The notes beneath the pieces were generated by a model. That model was not told the origin of the DNA, made no database searches, and saw only the letters and a list, made by a program, of their open reading frames with translations. From Sphingosinicella sp. BN140058 (lineage in GTDB: Bacteria > Pseudomonadota > Alphaproteobacteria > Sphingomonadales > Sphingomonadaceae), in NCBI RefSeq assembly GCF_004135585.1, contig NZ_CP035501.1:5217501-5281500 (forward strand): 64,000 nucleotides of DNA. Reading direction: 5' to 3'. Below, in pieces: positions 42,604 to 52,178 of the stretch. The translations under genes were made by a program, and so were the position numbers. How positions within the stretch are numbered: the stretch's first letter is position 1; each line of letters begins with the position of its first letter.

Positions 42604-43779
42604 TCACTGTCCCTGTTCCGTGCGGGTCATCATCAGCTTGCCGCCGCGCACCGCGAAAGCGAGCCGGCCCTCGACGAGATCGAGCGCGTCGCGTCCGAAT
42701 TCTTCGAACCGCCAGCCGGTCAGGATAGACAGCCCGTCGCGCCGGCCGGACGCGAGCATTTCCAATTCTTCCGACTTGGCGATCAGGCGGGCCGCGACAT
42801 TGCCCTCGCGCGCCCGGATCTTGAGCAGCAGCTTCAGCAGGTCCGCCACCAGCGCACCTTCCTTGCCGAGGCCGGGGCCGCGCTCCTCGCGTCCCGGCAT
42901 CTCGTCCGCCGGCAGCGGTTTCGCGGCGGCGAGGGCCGCCATCAACCGGCCGCCGATGTCGTTGCCGCCCCACGCAGGAGACAGGCCGCGCACCCGGGCA
43001 AGGCCCTCCTGGCCCGACGGCGGGTGGGAGGCGACGTCGGCGAGCGTCTCGTCCTTCATAATCCGGCCGCGCGGCAGGTTTTTCGACTTGGCCTCGTTCT
43101 CACGCCAGGCGGCAAGCGCCTTCAGTCGCCCGAGCACGTCGGCCTTGCGGCTCGAGATCCGCACCCGCTTCCAGGCAAGATCGGCCTCGTTCTCGTAATT
43201 GGACGGGTCGGCGAGCCGCTCCATTTCCTCGTCCAGCCAGTCGCCGCGCCCCGTGCGGCGAAGCCGCTCGAGCATCTTCGGAAACAGGGTGGCAAGATGG
43301 GTGACGTCTCCGATCGCATAGTCGATCTGGCGCTTGTCGAGCGGCCGGCGGGCCCAGTCGGTGAATCGCGCACCCTTGTCGAGCGTCTTGCCGACCAGGC
43401 TTTCGACGAGGTTCGAATAGCCGACCTGTTCGCCGAGGCCGAGGGCCATCGCCGCAATCTGCGTATCGAACAGAGGGTGGGGAGTCTTGCCGGTAAGATT
43501 GTAGACGATTTCGATGTCCTGGCCGCCGGCGTGGAAGACCTTGAGCACGTCTTCATTGTCGACCATCAGATCGAGCAACGGGGTCAGATCGAGCCCTTCC
43601 GCCTTAGGATCGACGGCCGCCGCTTCCTCGGTATTGCCGATCTGGATCAGGCAGAGATCGGGCCAATAGGAGTTTTCGCGCATGAACTCTGTGTCCACGG
43701 CCACGAAATCGGACCTGGCAAGACGTTCGCAGAGGGTCTTCAGCGACTCACTGTCGGTAATCAACGGATGAATATGCAT
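42604..43779 (-). CDS. rnd: Ribonuclease D
   Basis: The 391-residue product matches RNase D, a 3'-5' exonuclease that trims tRNA and other stable RNA ends. The DEDDy exonuclease residues appear in [24 protein letters not shown] and [11 protein letters not shown]. Two HRDC domains follow ([19 protein letters not shown], then a second near residues 300-380). ATG 43779 starts at the usual N-terminus; it is divergent from aspS across 160 nt. Confidence 0.95.
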   Translation of the reverse strand: MHIHPLITDSESLKTLCERLARSDFVAVDTEFMRENSYWPDLCLIQIGNTEEAAAVDPKAEGLDLTPLLDLMVDNEDVLKVFHAGGQDIEIVYNLTGKTPHPLFDTQIAAMALGLGEQVGYSNLVESLVGKTLDKGARFTDWARRPLDKRQIDYAIGDVTHLATLFPKMLERLRRTGRGDWLDEEMERLADPSNYENEADLAWKRVRISSRKADVLGRLKALAAWRENEAKSKNLPRGRIMKDETLADVASHPPSGQEGLARVRGLSPAWGGNDIGGRLMAALAAAKPLPADEMPGREERGPGLGKEGALVADLLKLLLKIRAREGNVAARLIAKSEELEMLASGRRDGLSILTGWRFEEFGRDALDLVEGRLAFAVRGGKLMMTRTEQGQ

Positions 43780-43939
43780 CGCGCGCCTCATAGCGGGCAG
43801 CATTGCCGATGACAAAGCCAGCGTGCGTGCGACCTGCCCGGGGGCGACGACAAACGCCTCCGGCTTGACAAAACCGGCCTTGGCCGCGAACGCCGCAGCC
43901 GAAACCACCACTCAGTCTACGCATAAGAAAGCGGCCAGC

Positions 43940-45757
43940 ATGCACGCCTATCGCACCCACACTTGCGGCGAACTTCGCGCTTCCCACGTCGGGGAGACGG
44001 TCAAGCTCTCGGGCTGGATTCATCGCAAGCGCGATCACGGCGGCGTGCTCTTCGTCGACCTTCGCGACCATTATGGCATCACCCAGATCGTCGCCAAAGC
44101 AAACAGCGAGCCGCTTAAGATACTCGACGGCCTCCGCGTGGAATCGGTGGTGACGATCACCGGGATCGTCGTCGCGCGCGGGCCGGAGGCGTCCAACCCG
44201 AACCTTGCCACCGGTGAGGTCGAGCTCTCCGCCGATGATGTCGTGGTCCAGTCCGCCGCCGAGGAACTGCCGCTGCCGGTCGCCGGCGAGGCCGAATATC
44301 CGGAAGACACGCGGCTTCGTTACCGCTTCATCGATCTTCGCCGCGAGCGCATCCACGCCAACATCGTGCTTCGCTCCCAGGTGATCAGCTCGATCCGCAG
44401 GCGGATGACCGATCAGGGCTTCACCGAATTCCAGACTCCGATCCTGACCGCATCGAGCCCGGAAGGCGCTCGCGATTATCTTGTCCCGAGCCGGGTTCAC
44501 CCGGGTAAATTCTACGCGCTCCCGCAGGCGCCGCAGATGTTCAAGCAGCTGCTCATGGTCGCCGGCTTCGACCGCTATTTCCAGATCGCGCCCTGCTTCC
44601 GCGACGAGGATGCACGCGCCGATCGCTCGCCGGGCGAATTCTACCAGCTCGATTTCGAGATGAGCTACGTCACCCAGGAAGACGTCTTCCAAGCGATCGA
44701 GCCGGTGCTCGCCGGCGTGTTCGAAGAGTTCGCGGCCGGCCGATCGGTGACTCCGGCCGGAAGCTTCCCGCGCATTCCGTACAAGGAGTCGATGCTCAAA
44801 TACGGCAACGACAAGCCCGATCTGCGCAACCCGATCGTGATCACCGACGTCTCCCGCCATTTCGAGGGTTCGGGCTTCGGCCTGTTCGCTAACATCGTTG
44901 CCGGTGGCGGCGTGGTTCGCGCGATCCCGGCCCCCAACACCGCCGACAAGAGCCGCCGCTTCTTCGACGAGATGAACGAGTGGGCACGCTCGGAAGGCCA
45001 TGCGGGCCTCGGCTACATCACTCAGAAGGGCGGCGAGCTCGGCGGCCCGATCGCCAAGAATCATGGCGAGGAGGCGACTCGCAAGCTGATCGCGGAGCTC
45101 GGCCTCGGGCCCGACGACGGCATCTTCTTCGCCGCCGGCAAGGAATTGCAGGCGGCAAAGCTCGCCGGCTTCGCGCGTACGCGCACTGCCGAATTGCTCG
45201 ATCTGATCGACAAGAACCGGTTCGAATTCTGCTGGATCGTCGACTTCCCGATGTTCGAATATGACGAGGAAGCGAAGAAGGTCGATTTCTCGCACAATCC
45301 CTTCTCGATGCCCCAAGGCGAGCTCGAGGCGCTGGAGAGCAAGGATCCTCTCGACATCCTCGCCTATCAATATGACATCGTCTGCAACGGCGTGGAACTG
45401 TCGTCGGGCGCGATCCGAAACCATCGCCCCGACATCATGTACAAGGCGTTCGAGATTGCCGGCTATTCCAGGGAAGATGTCGACACCAACTTCTCCGGCA
45501 TGATCAACGCGTTCAAGTTCGGGGCGCCGCCGCATGGCGGTTCCGCACCCGGCATCGACCGCATCGTCATGCTGCTGGCGGGCGAACCCAATATCCGCGA
45601 GGTCGTGCTGTTCCCGATGAACCAGCGCGCCGAGGATCTGATGATGGGCGCCCCGTCGGAAGTGACGGCCAAGCAGCTGCGCGAGCTTCACATCCGGATC
45701 GTCGAGCCGGCCGGCGCGGCCAAGAAGGATCCGACCAAGGTCGTCGCTCCGGAATAA
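43940..45757 (+). CDS. aspS: Aspartyl-tRNA synthetase (bacterial type)
   Basis: The 605-residue product matches bacterial AspRS. It has an N-terminal OB anticodon-binding domain ([20 protein letters not shown]), the class II motif 2 region with [25 protein letters not shown] (in two parts), a GAD insertion, and motif 3 [17 protein letters not shown] near the end. With complete GatCAB in the same window, a non-discriminating enzyme also charging tRNA-Asn is likely, but that is inference. ATG 43940 is chosen as the conserved N-terminus. Confidence 0.96.
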   Translation: MHAYRTHTCGELRASHVGETVKLSGWIHRKRDHGGVLFVDLRDHYGITQIVAKANSEPLKILDGLRVESVVTITGIVVARGPEASNPNLATGEVELSADDVVVQSAAEELPLPVAGEAEYPEDTRLRYRFIDLRRERIHANIVLRSQVISSIRRRMTDQGFTEFQTPILTASSPEGARDYLVPSRVHPGKFYALPQAPQMFKQLLMVAGFDRYFQIAPCFRDEDARADRSPGEFYQLDFEMSYVTQEDVFQAIEPVLAGVFEEFAAGRSVTPAGSFPRIPYKESMLKYGNDKPDLRNPIVITDVSRHFEGSGFGLFANIVAGGGVVRAIPAPNTADKSRRFFDEMNEWARSEGHAGLGYITQKGGELGGPIAKNHGEEATRKLIAELGLGPDDGIFFAAGKELQAAKLAGFARTRTAELLDLIDKNRFEFCWIVDFPMFEYDEEAKKVDFSHNPFSMPQGELEALESKDPLDILAYQYDIVCNGVELSSGAIRNHRPDIMYKAFEIAGYSREDVDTNFSGMINAFKFGAPPHGGSAPGIDRIVMLLAGEPNIREVVLFPMNQRAEDLMMGAPSEVTAKQLRELHIRIVEPAGAAKKDPTKVVAPE

Positions 45758-45831
45758 GGAACGGCCGGGCGGCCATGGCCGTTCGGCTGATCCCCGGGGA
45801 AGCCGCGGGCGAGGCAAAGGAGCATCACTGC

Positions 45832-46611
45832 GTGGCGATCGATCTGTCGAATTTCGAGCAGGGCACGAAATACGAAGGGGACTATGACCAGGATCTGGAG
45901 GTGCTGCAGGAGCGCCTCTCCCGGGTTCTGGTCAGCCACATCGTCTACAAGAAGAGCAGCGTGATCGTCTGCGAAGGCTGGGACGCCGCCGGCAAGGGCG
46001 GGGCGATCCAGCGGATCACCACCGGCTGGGATCCCCGCGCCTTCAGCGTCTGGCCGATCTCCGCGCCGAGCGCGGAGGAGCAGGCTCGGCATTTCCTGTG
46101 GCGCTTCTGGAACAAGCTCCCGGGCAAGGGCGAGATCGGGATCTTCGATCGCAGCTGGTATGGCCGGGTGCTCGTTGAGCGGGTCGAGGAGCTCACGCCC
46201 GGTCCTGAATGGCGGCGCGGCTACGATGAGATCAACGAGTTCGAAGCGCAGCAGCATTTCAGCGGCACCGCGATCGTCAAACTCTTCTTTCACGTCACCC
46301 AGGAGACTCAGGACAAGCGGCTGAAGGCGCGGCTCGACCATCCGTGGAAACGCTGGAAGGTGACGGCGGACGACTTCCGCAATCGCAGCCGGCGCAAGGC
46401 GTATCTCGATGCCTATGCCGACATGTTCGAGCGCACCGACACGCGCTGGGCGCCCTGGACGGTGATCGACGGCAACAACAAGAAGGCAGCCCGAATCGCG
46501 GCCCTGACCGCGGTCGCCGATGCGCTGGAGGCCGCGGTGCCGCTGAAGGCCCCGAGGGCGGATCCCGAAGTGGAGCGGATCGCCGCCGAAGTCTTCGGGA
46601 AAGATGGTTAA
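45832..46611 (+). CDS. Polyphosphate kinase 2 family protein
   Basis: The 259-residue product is a PPK2 P-loop kinase. Walker A is GWDAAGKGGAIQRI, the lid/Walker B region is FDRSWYGRVLVERVE, and DHPWKRWKVTADDFRNR is the conserved C-terminal segment. It phosphorylates nucleotides using polyphosphate, so it complements ppk and ppx about 5 kb away. GTG 45832 is preferred because AAAGGAG precedes it by 9 nt; an ATG at 45775 has none. It is 74 nt downstream of aspS. Confidence 0.93.
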   Translation: MAIDLSNFEQGTKYEGDYDQDLEVLQERLSRVLVSHIVYKKSSVIVCEGWDAAGKGGAIQRITTGWDPRAFSVWPISAPSAEEQARHFLWRFWNKLPGKGEIGIFDRSWYGRVLVERVEELTPGPEWRRGYDEINEFEAQQHFSGTAIVKLFFHVTQETQDKRLKARLDHPWKRWKVTADDFRNRSRRKAYLDAYADMFERTDTRWAPWTVIDGNNKKAARIAALTAVADALEAAVPLKAPRADPEVERIAAEVFGKDG

Positions 46612-46762
46612 CGAAGCGAAACGATGAACCTTTCCGCAGGCTTCATGTTAAGCTTGGCGGAGCCAAGGCCTGAAAATGCGTTCCGGTTTCAGCGTCGACG
46701 AGGCAAGCACAGCGCACCGGAGCGCGCTTTCGGCGCGCCGGTGCAAAGGCCGGAGACCGAAG

Positions 46763-47158
46763 ATGCGCACCTTCGCGATGATGTTCCTGTTGGCAGCCGC
46801 GGCCGGATCCGCCGCCTGTACGACCTATGACACTTATGGCGGCTATTCCCGTGCCTACGGCGATTACGCCTATGTCGGCCGCGACTATCAGCGGCTCGGC
46901 AACGATTGCGGTTTCTTCGAAGGCGAGGGCGGCGACGCGCTCGATCCGTGGCTGGCCTGCACCGACGAGGGCCGCGAGCTGGTGCGCGACCGCTACGACG
47001 ACGATCAGGACCGACGAGTCACGCTCGCCACCGCCGACGAAGCCAATATCTGGTTCCGCCGCCACGCCGACACCGACGGCGACATGCGTCTCACCGACGG
47101 CGAGGTGAAGGCGGCCTTGGTCAACCACGTCCGCTTCATGGACGGCGGAGGGAGCTGA
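46763..47158 (+). CDS. EF-hand-like lipoprotein
   Basis: The 131-residue product has a signal peptide and lipobox AGSAAC. A tyrosine/glycine-rich mature N-terminus follows (CTTYDTYGGYSRAYGDYAY). Two calcium-loop-like segments are present: DDDQDRRVTL, and the good EF-hand loop DTDGDMRLTDGE near residues 107-118. It is probably an outer-membrane lipoprotein binding calcium; the partner is unknown. ATG 46763 is chosen over an upstream frame because it opens the signal peptide. Confidence 0.78.
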   Translation: MRTFAMMFLLAAAAGSAACTTYDTYGGYSRAYGDYAYVGRDYQRLGNDCGFFEGEGGDALDPWLACTDEGRELVRDRYDDDQDRRVTLATADEANIWFRRHADTDGDMRLTDGEVKAALVNHVRFMDGGGS

Positions 47159-47194
47159 GGCCTGACCGCCTTGATCACCCGTCTCCCGTCCGGG

Positions 47195-47695
47195 TCAGGA
47201 CTGGGCGACCGTACGAGGCGGATATCTGATCTCCACCACCTCGAGTTCGCGCTCTCCCGCCGGAAGGGTCACGCGGCGCACGTCGCCGACGGCCGCGCCG
47301 CGGATCGCGCGTGCGATCGGGGATGTCCAGGCGATCCGGCCCGCAGAGGGATCGGTCTCGTCCTCGCCCACCAGGGTGACGGTGCGGTGCTTGTCGTCCT
47401 CGTCGACCAGGATGACCGTGGCGCCGAAGAAGACCTTGTCGCGCGTCGGCTGCTGTGACGGATCGACGACCGTCGCATTCTTCATGCGCTTGGACAGCCA
47501 GCCGATGCGACGATCGATTTCGCGCAGCTTCTTGCGGCCGTAGATGTAGTCGCCGTTTTCGGAGCGGTCGCCATTGCCGGCCGCCCAGCTGATCGTCTCG
47601 ACGAGCTGCGGCCGCTCGGTACCGAACAGCGCTTCATATTCCTCGCGCAGGCGCCGGTATCCGTCCGGGGTGATGTAATTGGGTTTGTCAGCCAT
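47195..47695 (-). CDS. greB: Transcription elongation factor GreB
   Basis: The 166-residue product matches the GreA/GreB family: an N-terminal coiled-coil hairpin with NYITPDGYRRLREEYEAL and GDRSENGDYIYGRKKLREID, whose acidic tip reaches the polymerase active site, then a globular C-terminal domain (FFGATVILVDEDD to RRVTLPAGERELEVVEI). The basic residues and GRKKLR pattern favour GreB. It stimulates cleavage of backtracked RNA. ATG 47695 starts at the usual position. It converges with the EF-hand lipoprotein gene. Confidence 0.93.
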   Translation of the reverse strand: MADKPNYITPDGYRRLREEYEALFGTERPQLVETISWAAGNGDRSENGDYIYGRKKLREIDRRIGWLSKRMKNATVVDPSQQPTRDKVFFGATVILVDEDDKHRTVTLVGEDETDPSAGRIAWTSPIARAIRGAAVGDVRRVTLPAGERELEVVEIRYPPRTVAQS

Positions 47696-47747
47696 GTGCC
47701 TTCCGTCTTCCGCTTCGCCGCGGAAGTCCAGCACGGAGCAGGAAGGA

Positions 47748-48065
47748 TCAGAGCGGGCGGCTCATGTCCGCTGCGATCGCGGCGAGCGCGAAACCGACCG
47801 ACTGCTCGCTGCAGATGAAATCCAGGCGAACGCCGTCATGGGCGAACGCCTGAACGACACCCCGGATCGTCCCCGCTTCGGGATGACGCAGTTCCACAGC
47901 GCTGCCGAGCGGCGGCCGGGCGTTGGTCTCGAGGAAGGCGCCTCGCGCACTCACTTCGCGAAGGGCTGCGGGCGACGGCGATTCGGCCACGAGAATGCAC
48001 ATCCGCCGGCGCCGCCAGCGCGATGCCATCCTCTCGTCCAGACCGATTCGCGCTCTCGCACCCAT
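47748..48065 (-). CDS. PilZ-domain protein
   Basis: The 105-residue product looks like a stand-alone PilZ domain: a basic N-terminus containing R-x-x-x-R-like spacing (RWRRRRMCILVAE), the EVSARGAFLET strand corresponding to D-x-S-x-x-G, and beta strands through the C-terminus. PilZ proteins bind cyclic di-GMP. The motif is imperfect (Ala in place of Ser-Gly spacing), so ligand binding is uncertain. It lies 52 nt from greB on the same strand. Confidence 0.72.
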   Translation of the reverse strand: MGARARIGLDERMASRWRRRRMCILVAESPSPAALREVSARGAFLETNARPPLGSAVELRHPEAGTIRGVVQAFAHDGVRLDFICSEQSVGFALAAIAADMSRPL

Positions 48066-48169
48066 ATGTAATCCCCGGCTGCCCACGGTCTCCTACGATA
48101 GATGGGCGCGGCGAAAAAAGGGTTAATAGCGGCCCTTTGGTCCGGATCGGACGGACCGAAGCGGCTCGG

Positions 48170-49222
48170 TCAGGGCGCAACCGGAAAGCAGGCGGAACCA
48201 GCGCTTTTCGCGGCGGAACAGACCTTGTCCGCGGCAGCGCGGCTGGGCAGCGCGCCGGCCTGAAGCCGCGTCACCGCGCCCGCGGGCACGTAGAAAGGCT
48301 GGAGGCTCGCCAAAGCACCGACCTTGCCGCGCAGACCTGCCCATTGCCGTTGCGCATTGGCCGAGGTGCTGAACGCGCCGAGCTGCACCCGCCAGCCGGC
48401 GCCGCGCACCGCCGGCGCTGCGGCCGTACGCACCGGCGCGCGGGGCGCAGGCGCAGCCTGCGCCGCACGGCTCGGCGCCGGAGTGGCACGCGCCGGCACC
48501 GAATTGGCGGGGGCGGGCGCGGCGAGCGTGGACTGGATCGCCGAATTGGCGGGCGGGAGGTTGGCCTTGCCGATCGATCCCGGAACCGGTGCCGGCTTGG
48601 CGGGACTCTTCTCCTCCATCTGCCGGGCGAGGGCAAGGCCCTGCTGGCGCTGGGCCAGTGGAATGATCTTGTCCATCTGCTCCAGGTTGGTGGCGGCGTT
48701 CGGCATGCCCTGGCCGGCTGCGCGCTGCATCAGGGCGTAGGCGCGCGGCCAATCCTGGGGCACCAGGTCGCCGTTGAACATCGCGGTGCCGAGCACGTAT
48801 TGCGCGCGCGGGTCACCGCTCTCGGCCGCCTTGCGGATCCACGGCAGCGCGCGCTCGCGTTCGCCGTTTTGGAAGAGGGCGAGGCCGAGATTCGCCTGCG
48901 CCTGCTCGTGCCCCTGTTGCGCGGCTTTCTCGAACCAGCTTTGGGCGGTGCGCAGATCGGTCGGGACGCCTCGGCCGAGGCGATAGGCCTGACCGAGATT
49001 GAATTGCGCGTCGGCATTGCCCGCGTCGGCGATCGGGCGCCAGGTCCGCACGGCGCCGCCGTAATCGCCCTTCTGCCAGGCATCGATGCCCTGCTTCACC
49101 TGCGTCTTCGCGCCGTCGCCATAAGCCTCGCCCCCGGGGGCGAGCGCCAGGGTCGTGCCGGCGCCAAGAAGAAGGGCTGCCGTCACCGTTGCGGCGAGAA
49201 GCTTGCGGCCCGTGATCTGCAT
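48170..49222 (-). CDS. Sel1-repeat / SPOR-domain exported protein
   Basis: The 350-residue product has a signal peptide (LLAATVTAALLLGAGTTLALA) and Sel1-like helical repeats at about residues 45-190 (for example DAQFNLGQAYRLGRGV, then WFEKAAQQGHEQAQANLGL). A long Ala/Pro linker precedes a C-terminal SPOR domain (GWRVQLGAFSTSANAQRQW). SPOR domains bind denuded glycan strands at the septum. It is divergent from the ParA gene across 205 nt. Confidence 0.9.
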   Translation of the reverse strand: MQITGRKLLAATVTAALLLGAGTTLALAPGGEAYGDGAKTQVKQGIDAWQKGDYGGAVRTWRPIADAGNADAQFNLGQAYRLGRGVPTDLRTAQSWFEKAAQQGHEQAQANLGLALFQNGERERALPWIRKAAESGDPRAQYVLGTAMFNGDLVPQDWPRAYALMQRAAGQGMPNAATNLEQMDKIIPLAQRQQGLALARQMEEKSPAKPAPVPGSIGKANLPPANSAIQSTLAAPAPANSVPARATPAPSRAAQAAPAPRAPVRTAAAPAVRGAGWRVQLGAFSTSANAQRQWAGLRGKVGALASLQPFYVPAGAVTRLQAGALPSRAAADKVCSAAKSAGSACFPVAP

Positions 49223-49305
49223 CGCTGAACTCCGTCGTATCTGCCGGGGTCGCTACCCCAAGATTGTTAATTCGCTCTTAGCATTACGCGGGAACAGGGC
49301 GGCTC

Positions 49306-49359
49306 GATGACGTCATCAAGTCGGCGAATCAGACGCATTGTGACGCCAAGTCGTTGGCG
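49306..49359. promoter_or_regulatory. Palindromes in the divergent SPOR/ParA promoter region
   Basis: GATGACGTCATC (49306-49317) is a perfect 12-bp palindrome, and CGCCAA/TTGGCG (49344-49349 with 49354-49359) forms a short inverted repeat. Both lie between the two divergent genes and could be operators, for example for the RHH-like partner of ParA. Only the symmetry is observed. Confidence 0.4.
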
Positions 49360-49427
49360 CGTTAACCGAAATTTAGCCGAGCCTGGTGCAAGAGGCGGCC
49401 TACGAACCTGCGAGGTGAGGGGAAAGC

Positions 49428-50156
49428 ATGCGCGTACTGGCATTGTCGTCGCAAAAAGGTGGCTCGGGTAAGACGACCCTGTCGGGCCATCTTGCCGTGC
49501 AGGCGGAACGCGCCGGGGCAGGCCCCGTCGTTCTGATCGACATCGATCCCCAGGGCTCGCTCGCCGACTGGTGGAACGAGCGCGAGGCCGAGATGCCGGC
49601 GTTTGCGCAGACCACGGTGGCGCGCCTCGCCGCCGACCTCGAAATGCTGCGCAGCCAGGGCTTCAAGCTCGCCGTGATCGATACGCCTCCCGCCATCACC
49701 ATGGCGATCCAGAGCGTGATCCAAGTTGCCGAGCTCATCGTCATTCCGACCCGCCCGTCGCCGCACGATCTGCGTGCCGTCGGCGCCACCGTCGACTTGT
49801 GCGAACGCGCGGGCAAGCCGCTCATCTTCGTCGTCAACGCCGCCACGCCCAAGGCGCGAATCACCTACGAAGCGGCGGTTGCGCTCTCGCAGCACGGTAC
49901 CGTCGCTCCCGTGACCCTTCACCACCGCACCGATTTCGCTGCATCGATGATCGACGGCCGCACCGTCATGGAGGTCGATCCCAAGAGCAAGTCCGCCCGC
50001 GAGGTGGAGGAGCTTTGGGATTATATCTGCGACCGGCTCGAGAAGAATTTCCGCCGCACCGTCTTCACCGCGCCGGGCAGCTTCGTTCCCGGGGCGTCGC
50101 ATGCGACTGCCGCGCGTCCCGCTGCCGGCTTCGGTCGCCGCGTGGTCGGCCAGTGA
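49428..50156 (+). CDS. ParA-family partition/positioning ATPase
   Basis: The 242-residue product has the deviant Walker A SSQKGGSGKTTLSGHLAV, Walker A' IDIDPQGSLADWW, and Walker B LAVIDTPPA. It is a dimerising ATPase of the ParA/MinD class that positions DNA or protein cargo. It is shorter than chromosomal ParA and lacks an N-terminal DNA-binding domain. The RHH-like protein gene follows within 14 nt and a TPR-SPOR gene after that, an arrangement consistent with a positioning system tied to the division site. Cargo is unknown. Confidence 0.93.
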   Translation: MRVLALSSQKGGSGKTTLSGHLAVQAERAGAGPVVLIDIDPQGSLADWWNEREAEMPAFAQTTVARLAADLEMLRSQGFKLAVIDTPPAITMAIQSVIQVAELIVIPTRPSPHDLRAVGATVDLCERAGKPLIFVVNAATPKARITYEAAVALSQHGTVAPVTLHHRTDFAASMIDGRTVMEVDPKSKSAREVEELWDYICDRLEKNFRRTVFTAPGSFVPGASHATAARPAAGFGRRVVGQ

Positions 50157-50170
50157 CCGGGGACCGGACG

Positions 50171-50767
50171 ATGCGCGACACCAAGTCCTTCGCTTCCCTC
50201 TCTTCCGGGCTGCTTGCCCGCAAGGGCACGGCCAAGCCGGCAATGCGTCCGCAGGGCTTCGGCAGCTTCGGCGGCAGCCTCGAGGATCTGGGTTGGAACG
50301 ACATGGGCCAGCAGGCCCATGCGGCCGCGCAGCCCGAGATCGCCCCGCTTGCCGGCGCGGCAGGGCTGACGCCTTCGCCGGTGCGCAGCGCCCCCGAAGC
50401 GGCTCCCGAGCCGGCGGTGGTCGCCCATCGCCGCGCGCTCGAGCAGAGCTTCGCGCCGGCCGAGCCTGTCGAGGAGGCGGCGCCCGCACCCGTCTCGGCG
50501 CCCGCGGAAGTGGTGAGCCTGCCGCAGCGCCCGCGGCGCGCGCAGAGCAAGCGGCAGCCGCAAACCGCCGCTATACCTGCCAAGTCCAAGGCAGCTTTCA
50601 CGCTCCGGCTCGATCCGGACCGCCACCTGCGCCTCCGCCTGGCCTGTGCGATCTCGAATCGTTCGGCTCAGCAACTGGTCACCGGCGCCCTCGATGAATT
50701 TCTGAAATCTCTTCCCGAAGTCGATGCGCTGGCCGAGCGGCTGCCGATCGAAGCCTCGGGCCGCTGA
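50171..50767 (+). CDS. ParA-partner-like protein with ribbon-helix-helix-type C-terminus
   Basis: The 198-residue product has a disordered Ala/Pro-rich N-terminal two-thirds. The C-terminal segment at about residues 140-185 fits a ribbon-helix-helix fold (KAAFTLRLDPDRHLRLRLA, then NRSAQQLVTGALDEFLKSL). N-terminal motifs SFASLSSGLLARKG and FGSFGGSLEDLGW could be a ParA-activating peptide. Start is ATG 50171; a GTG at 50153 overlapping the parA stop is an alternative. Probable adaptor or cargo for ParA. No characterised family was recognised. Confidence 0.75.
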   Translation: MRDTKSFASLSSGLLARKGTAKPAMRPQGFGSFGGSLEDLGWNDMGQQAHAAAQPEIAPLAGAAGLTPSPVRSAPEAAPEPAVVAHRRALEQSFAPAEPVEEAAPAPVSAPAEVVSLPQRPRRAQSKRQPQTAAIPAKSKAAFTLRLDPDRHLRLRLACAISNRSAQQLVTGALDEFLKSLPEVDALAERLPIEASGR

Positions 50768-50780
50768 GCGGAGTGAAGTG

Positions 50781-52133
50781 ATGAACAGCAGCAAGGTCCT
50801 CAAATTCGGCTTCGCCGGCCTCGCTTTGGCGGGAACCATGGTCGCCTGCAATCCGGGCACCAAGGCCTTCCGCCCGAACAGCGTCTCGGCCCAGCAGTCG
50901 AAGAGCGAACAGGAGGCTCTGGCCGCTTACGCCAAGGCGAATGCGGCAAGCCAGCAGTCGGACTTCGCCGGTGCCCTCGTTCACGCCGAACGTGCGGTCG
51001 AGCTGTCGCCCCAGGATGTCGGCTTCCGCATGCTGCTCGGCGATCTGTACATCAAGAACGGTCGATTCCACTCTGCCGAGACCACGTTTCAGGACGTGCT
51101 GACGCTCGATCCTTCCAACGTACGTGCCGGTCTCTGGATCGCCTTGACGCGGATCGCCGTCGGCGAGCGTGCCGCTGCGATCGCGCAGCTCGAGGACATG
51201 CCGCAGGCACCGGCGGCCGATCTCGGTCTCGCTTATGCGCTCGCCGGCGAAACCGTGAAGGCCGTGTCGCTGCTCGAGCCGGCCGCCCGTGAAGCCGGCG
51301 CCGCCGCCCGCGTTCGCCAGAATCTGGCGCTGGCTTATGCGCTTTCGGGCGATTGGGAAAAGGCCCGCACCACCGCCGCCCAGGACATCGCACCGGATCA
51401 ATTGAGCGGCCGTCTCCAGCAATGGGCCGCACTCGCCAAGCCGAACCAGCCGGCTGCCCAGGTCGCCGCCTTCGTCGGCGTGACTCCGGCGGCCGACGAT
51501 GCCGGCCAGCCCGCACGCCTTGCCCTGGCGCCCACGGCGGACACGGGGACGGCGCTCGCGTCTGCCGAGCAGGCCGAGGCCGCGCCGGTCGCGGCCGTCT
51601 ACGCGCAGGAAGCCGCACCGGCTGCGGTCGAGGCGCCGGTGCAAACCGCCGACATGTCGGATTGGGTCTCCGCCCGCGATACCCAGGAAGCAACCCAGCC
51701 GGTTTATGCCTCGGCCGTGGACACTCTGGTGGGGTCGCAGCCGGAAGCAATCCGCGCGGTCGCTCCCGCCAAGCAGGCCGCGCGCAGCTTCCGCGCTTCG
51801 CCGGCGGTTCTGTCGCGTGGCGGCAGCGCACGCGGTGCGGGCGGCTTCGCGGTCCAGCTCGGCGCGTTCAGCAGCCCCGCGGCCGTCGAGCGCGCCTGGG
51901 CTTCCGCCTACAAGCGCTACGGCTTCTCCAGCCAGACTCCGCTGTCGACCACGGTCAAGCTTCCCCATGGCGTGTTCCACCGGCTGTCGGTGGCCGGGTT
52001 CGACAGTCGCGGCGAGGCCGCGCAGGTCTGCGCGTCGGTCAAGGCGAAGGGCGGCGTCTGCTTCGTTCGTGCGGTCGCCGGCGATGCGCCGGTCCAGTGG
52101 GCAAGCCGATATACCAACATCCGCCGCGGCTGA
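50781..52133 (+). CDS. TPR- and SPOR-domain lipoprotein-like exported protein
   Basis: The 450-residue product starts with a signal-type segment reading FGFAGLALAGTMVAC, with Cys23 a possible lipidation site. TPR-like helices run from about residue 42 to 200 (HAERAVELSPQDVGFRMLLG). A long Ala/Pro linker precedes a C-terminal SPOR domain (GGFAVQLGAFSSPAAVERAW). It would anchor at the envelope and bind septal glycan. It follows the RHH-like gene by 13 nt, making a three-gene parA-RHH-SPOR unit. Confidence 0.88.
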   Translation: MNSSKVLKFGFAGLALAGTMVACNPGTKAFRPNSVSAQQSKSEQEALAAYAKANAASQQSDFAGALVHAERAVELSPQDVGFRMLLGDLYIKNGRFHSAETTFQDVLTLDPSNVRAGLWIALTRIAVGERAAAIAQLEDMPQAPAADLGLAYALAGETVKAVSLLEPAAREAGAAARVRQNLALAYALSGDWEKARTTAAQDIAPDQLSGRLQQWAALAKPNQPAAQVAAFVGVTPAADDAGQPARLALAPTADTGTALASAEQAEAAPVAAVYAQEAAPAAVEAPVQTADMSDWVSARDTQEATQPVYASAVDTLVGSQPEAIRAVAPAKQAARSFRASPAVLSRGGSARGAGGFAVQLGAFSSPAAVERAWASAYKRYGFSSQTPLSTTVKLPHGVFHRLSVAGFDSRGEAAQVCASVKAKGGVCFVRAVAGDAPVQWASRYTNIRRG

Positions 52134-52141
52134 GCCGACGA

Positions 52142-52178
52142 CGAACGCCGGGGGGAGGGGCTTCAGCCTCTCCGTTCG
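52142..52178. terminator. Hairpin at the convergent ends of the SPOR gene and pyrB
   Basis: GGAGGGGCT (52154-52162) pairs with AGCCTCTCC (52165-52173) with one G-T, and CGAACG (52142-52147) with CGTTCG (52173-52178) outside it. It spans the pyrB stop. No T-run follows on either side, so termination is only likely, not certain. Confidence 0.4.

Noticed and set aside
45758..45783. GGAAC-N17-CGTT resembling an EcfG general-stress promoter upstream of the PPK2 gene
   Set aside because: The two boxes overlap the arms of an inverted repeat (AACGGCC/GGCCGTT) after aspS, and such a match is expected about once by chance in a window this size. Mapping of the transcription start could revive it.
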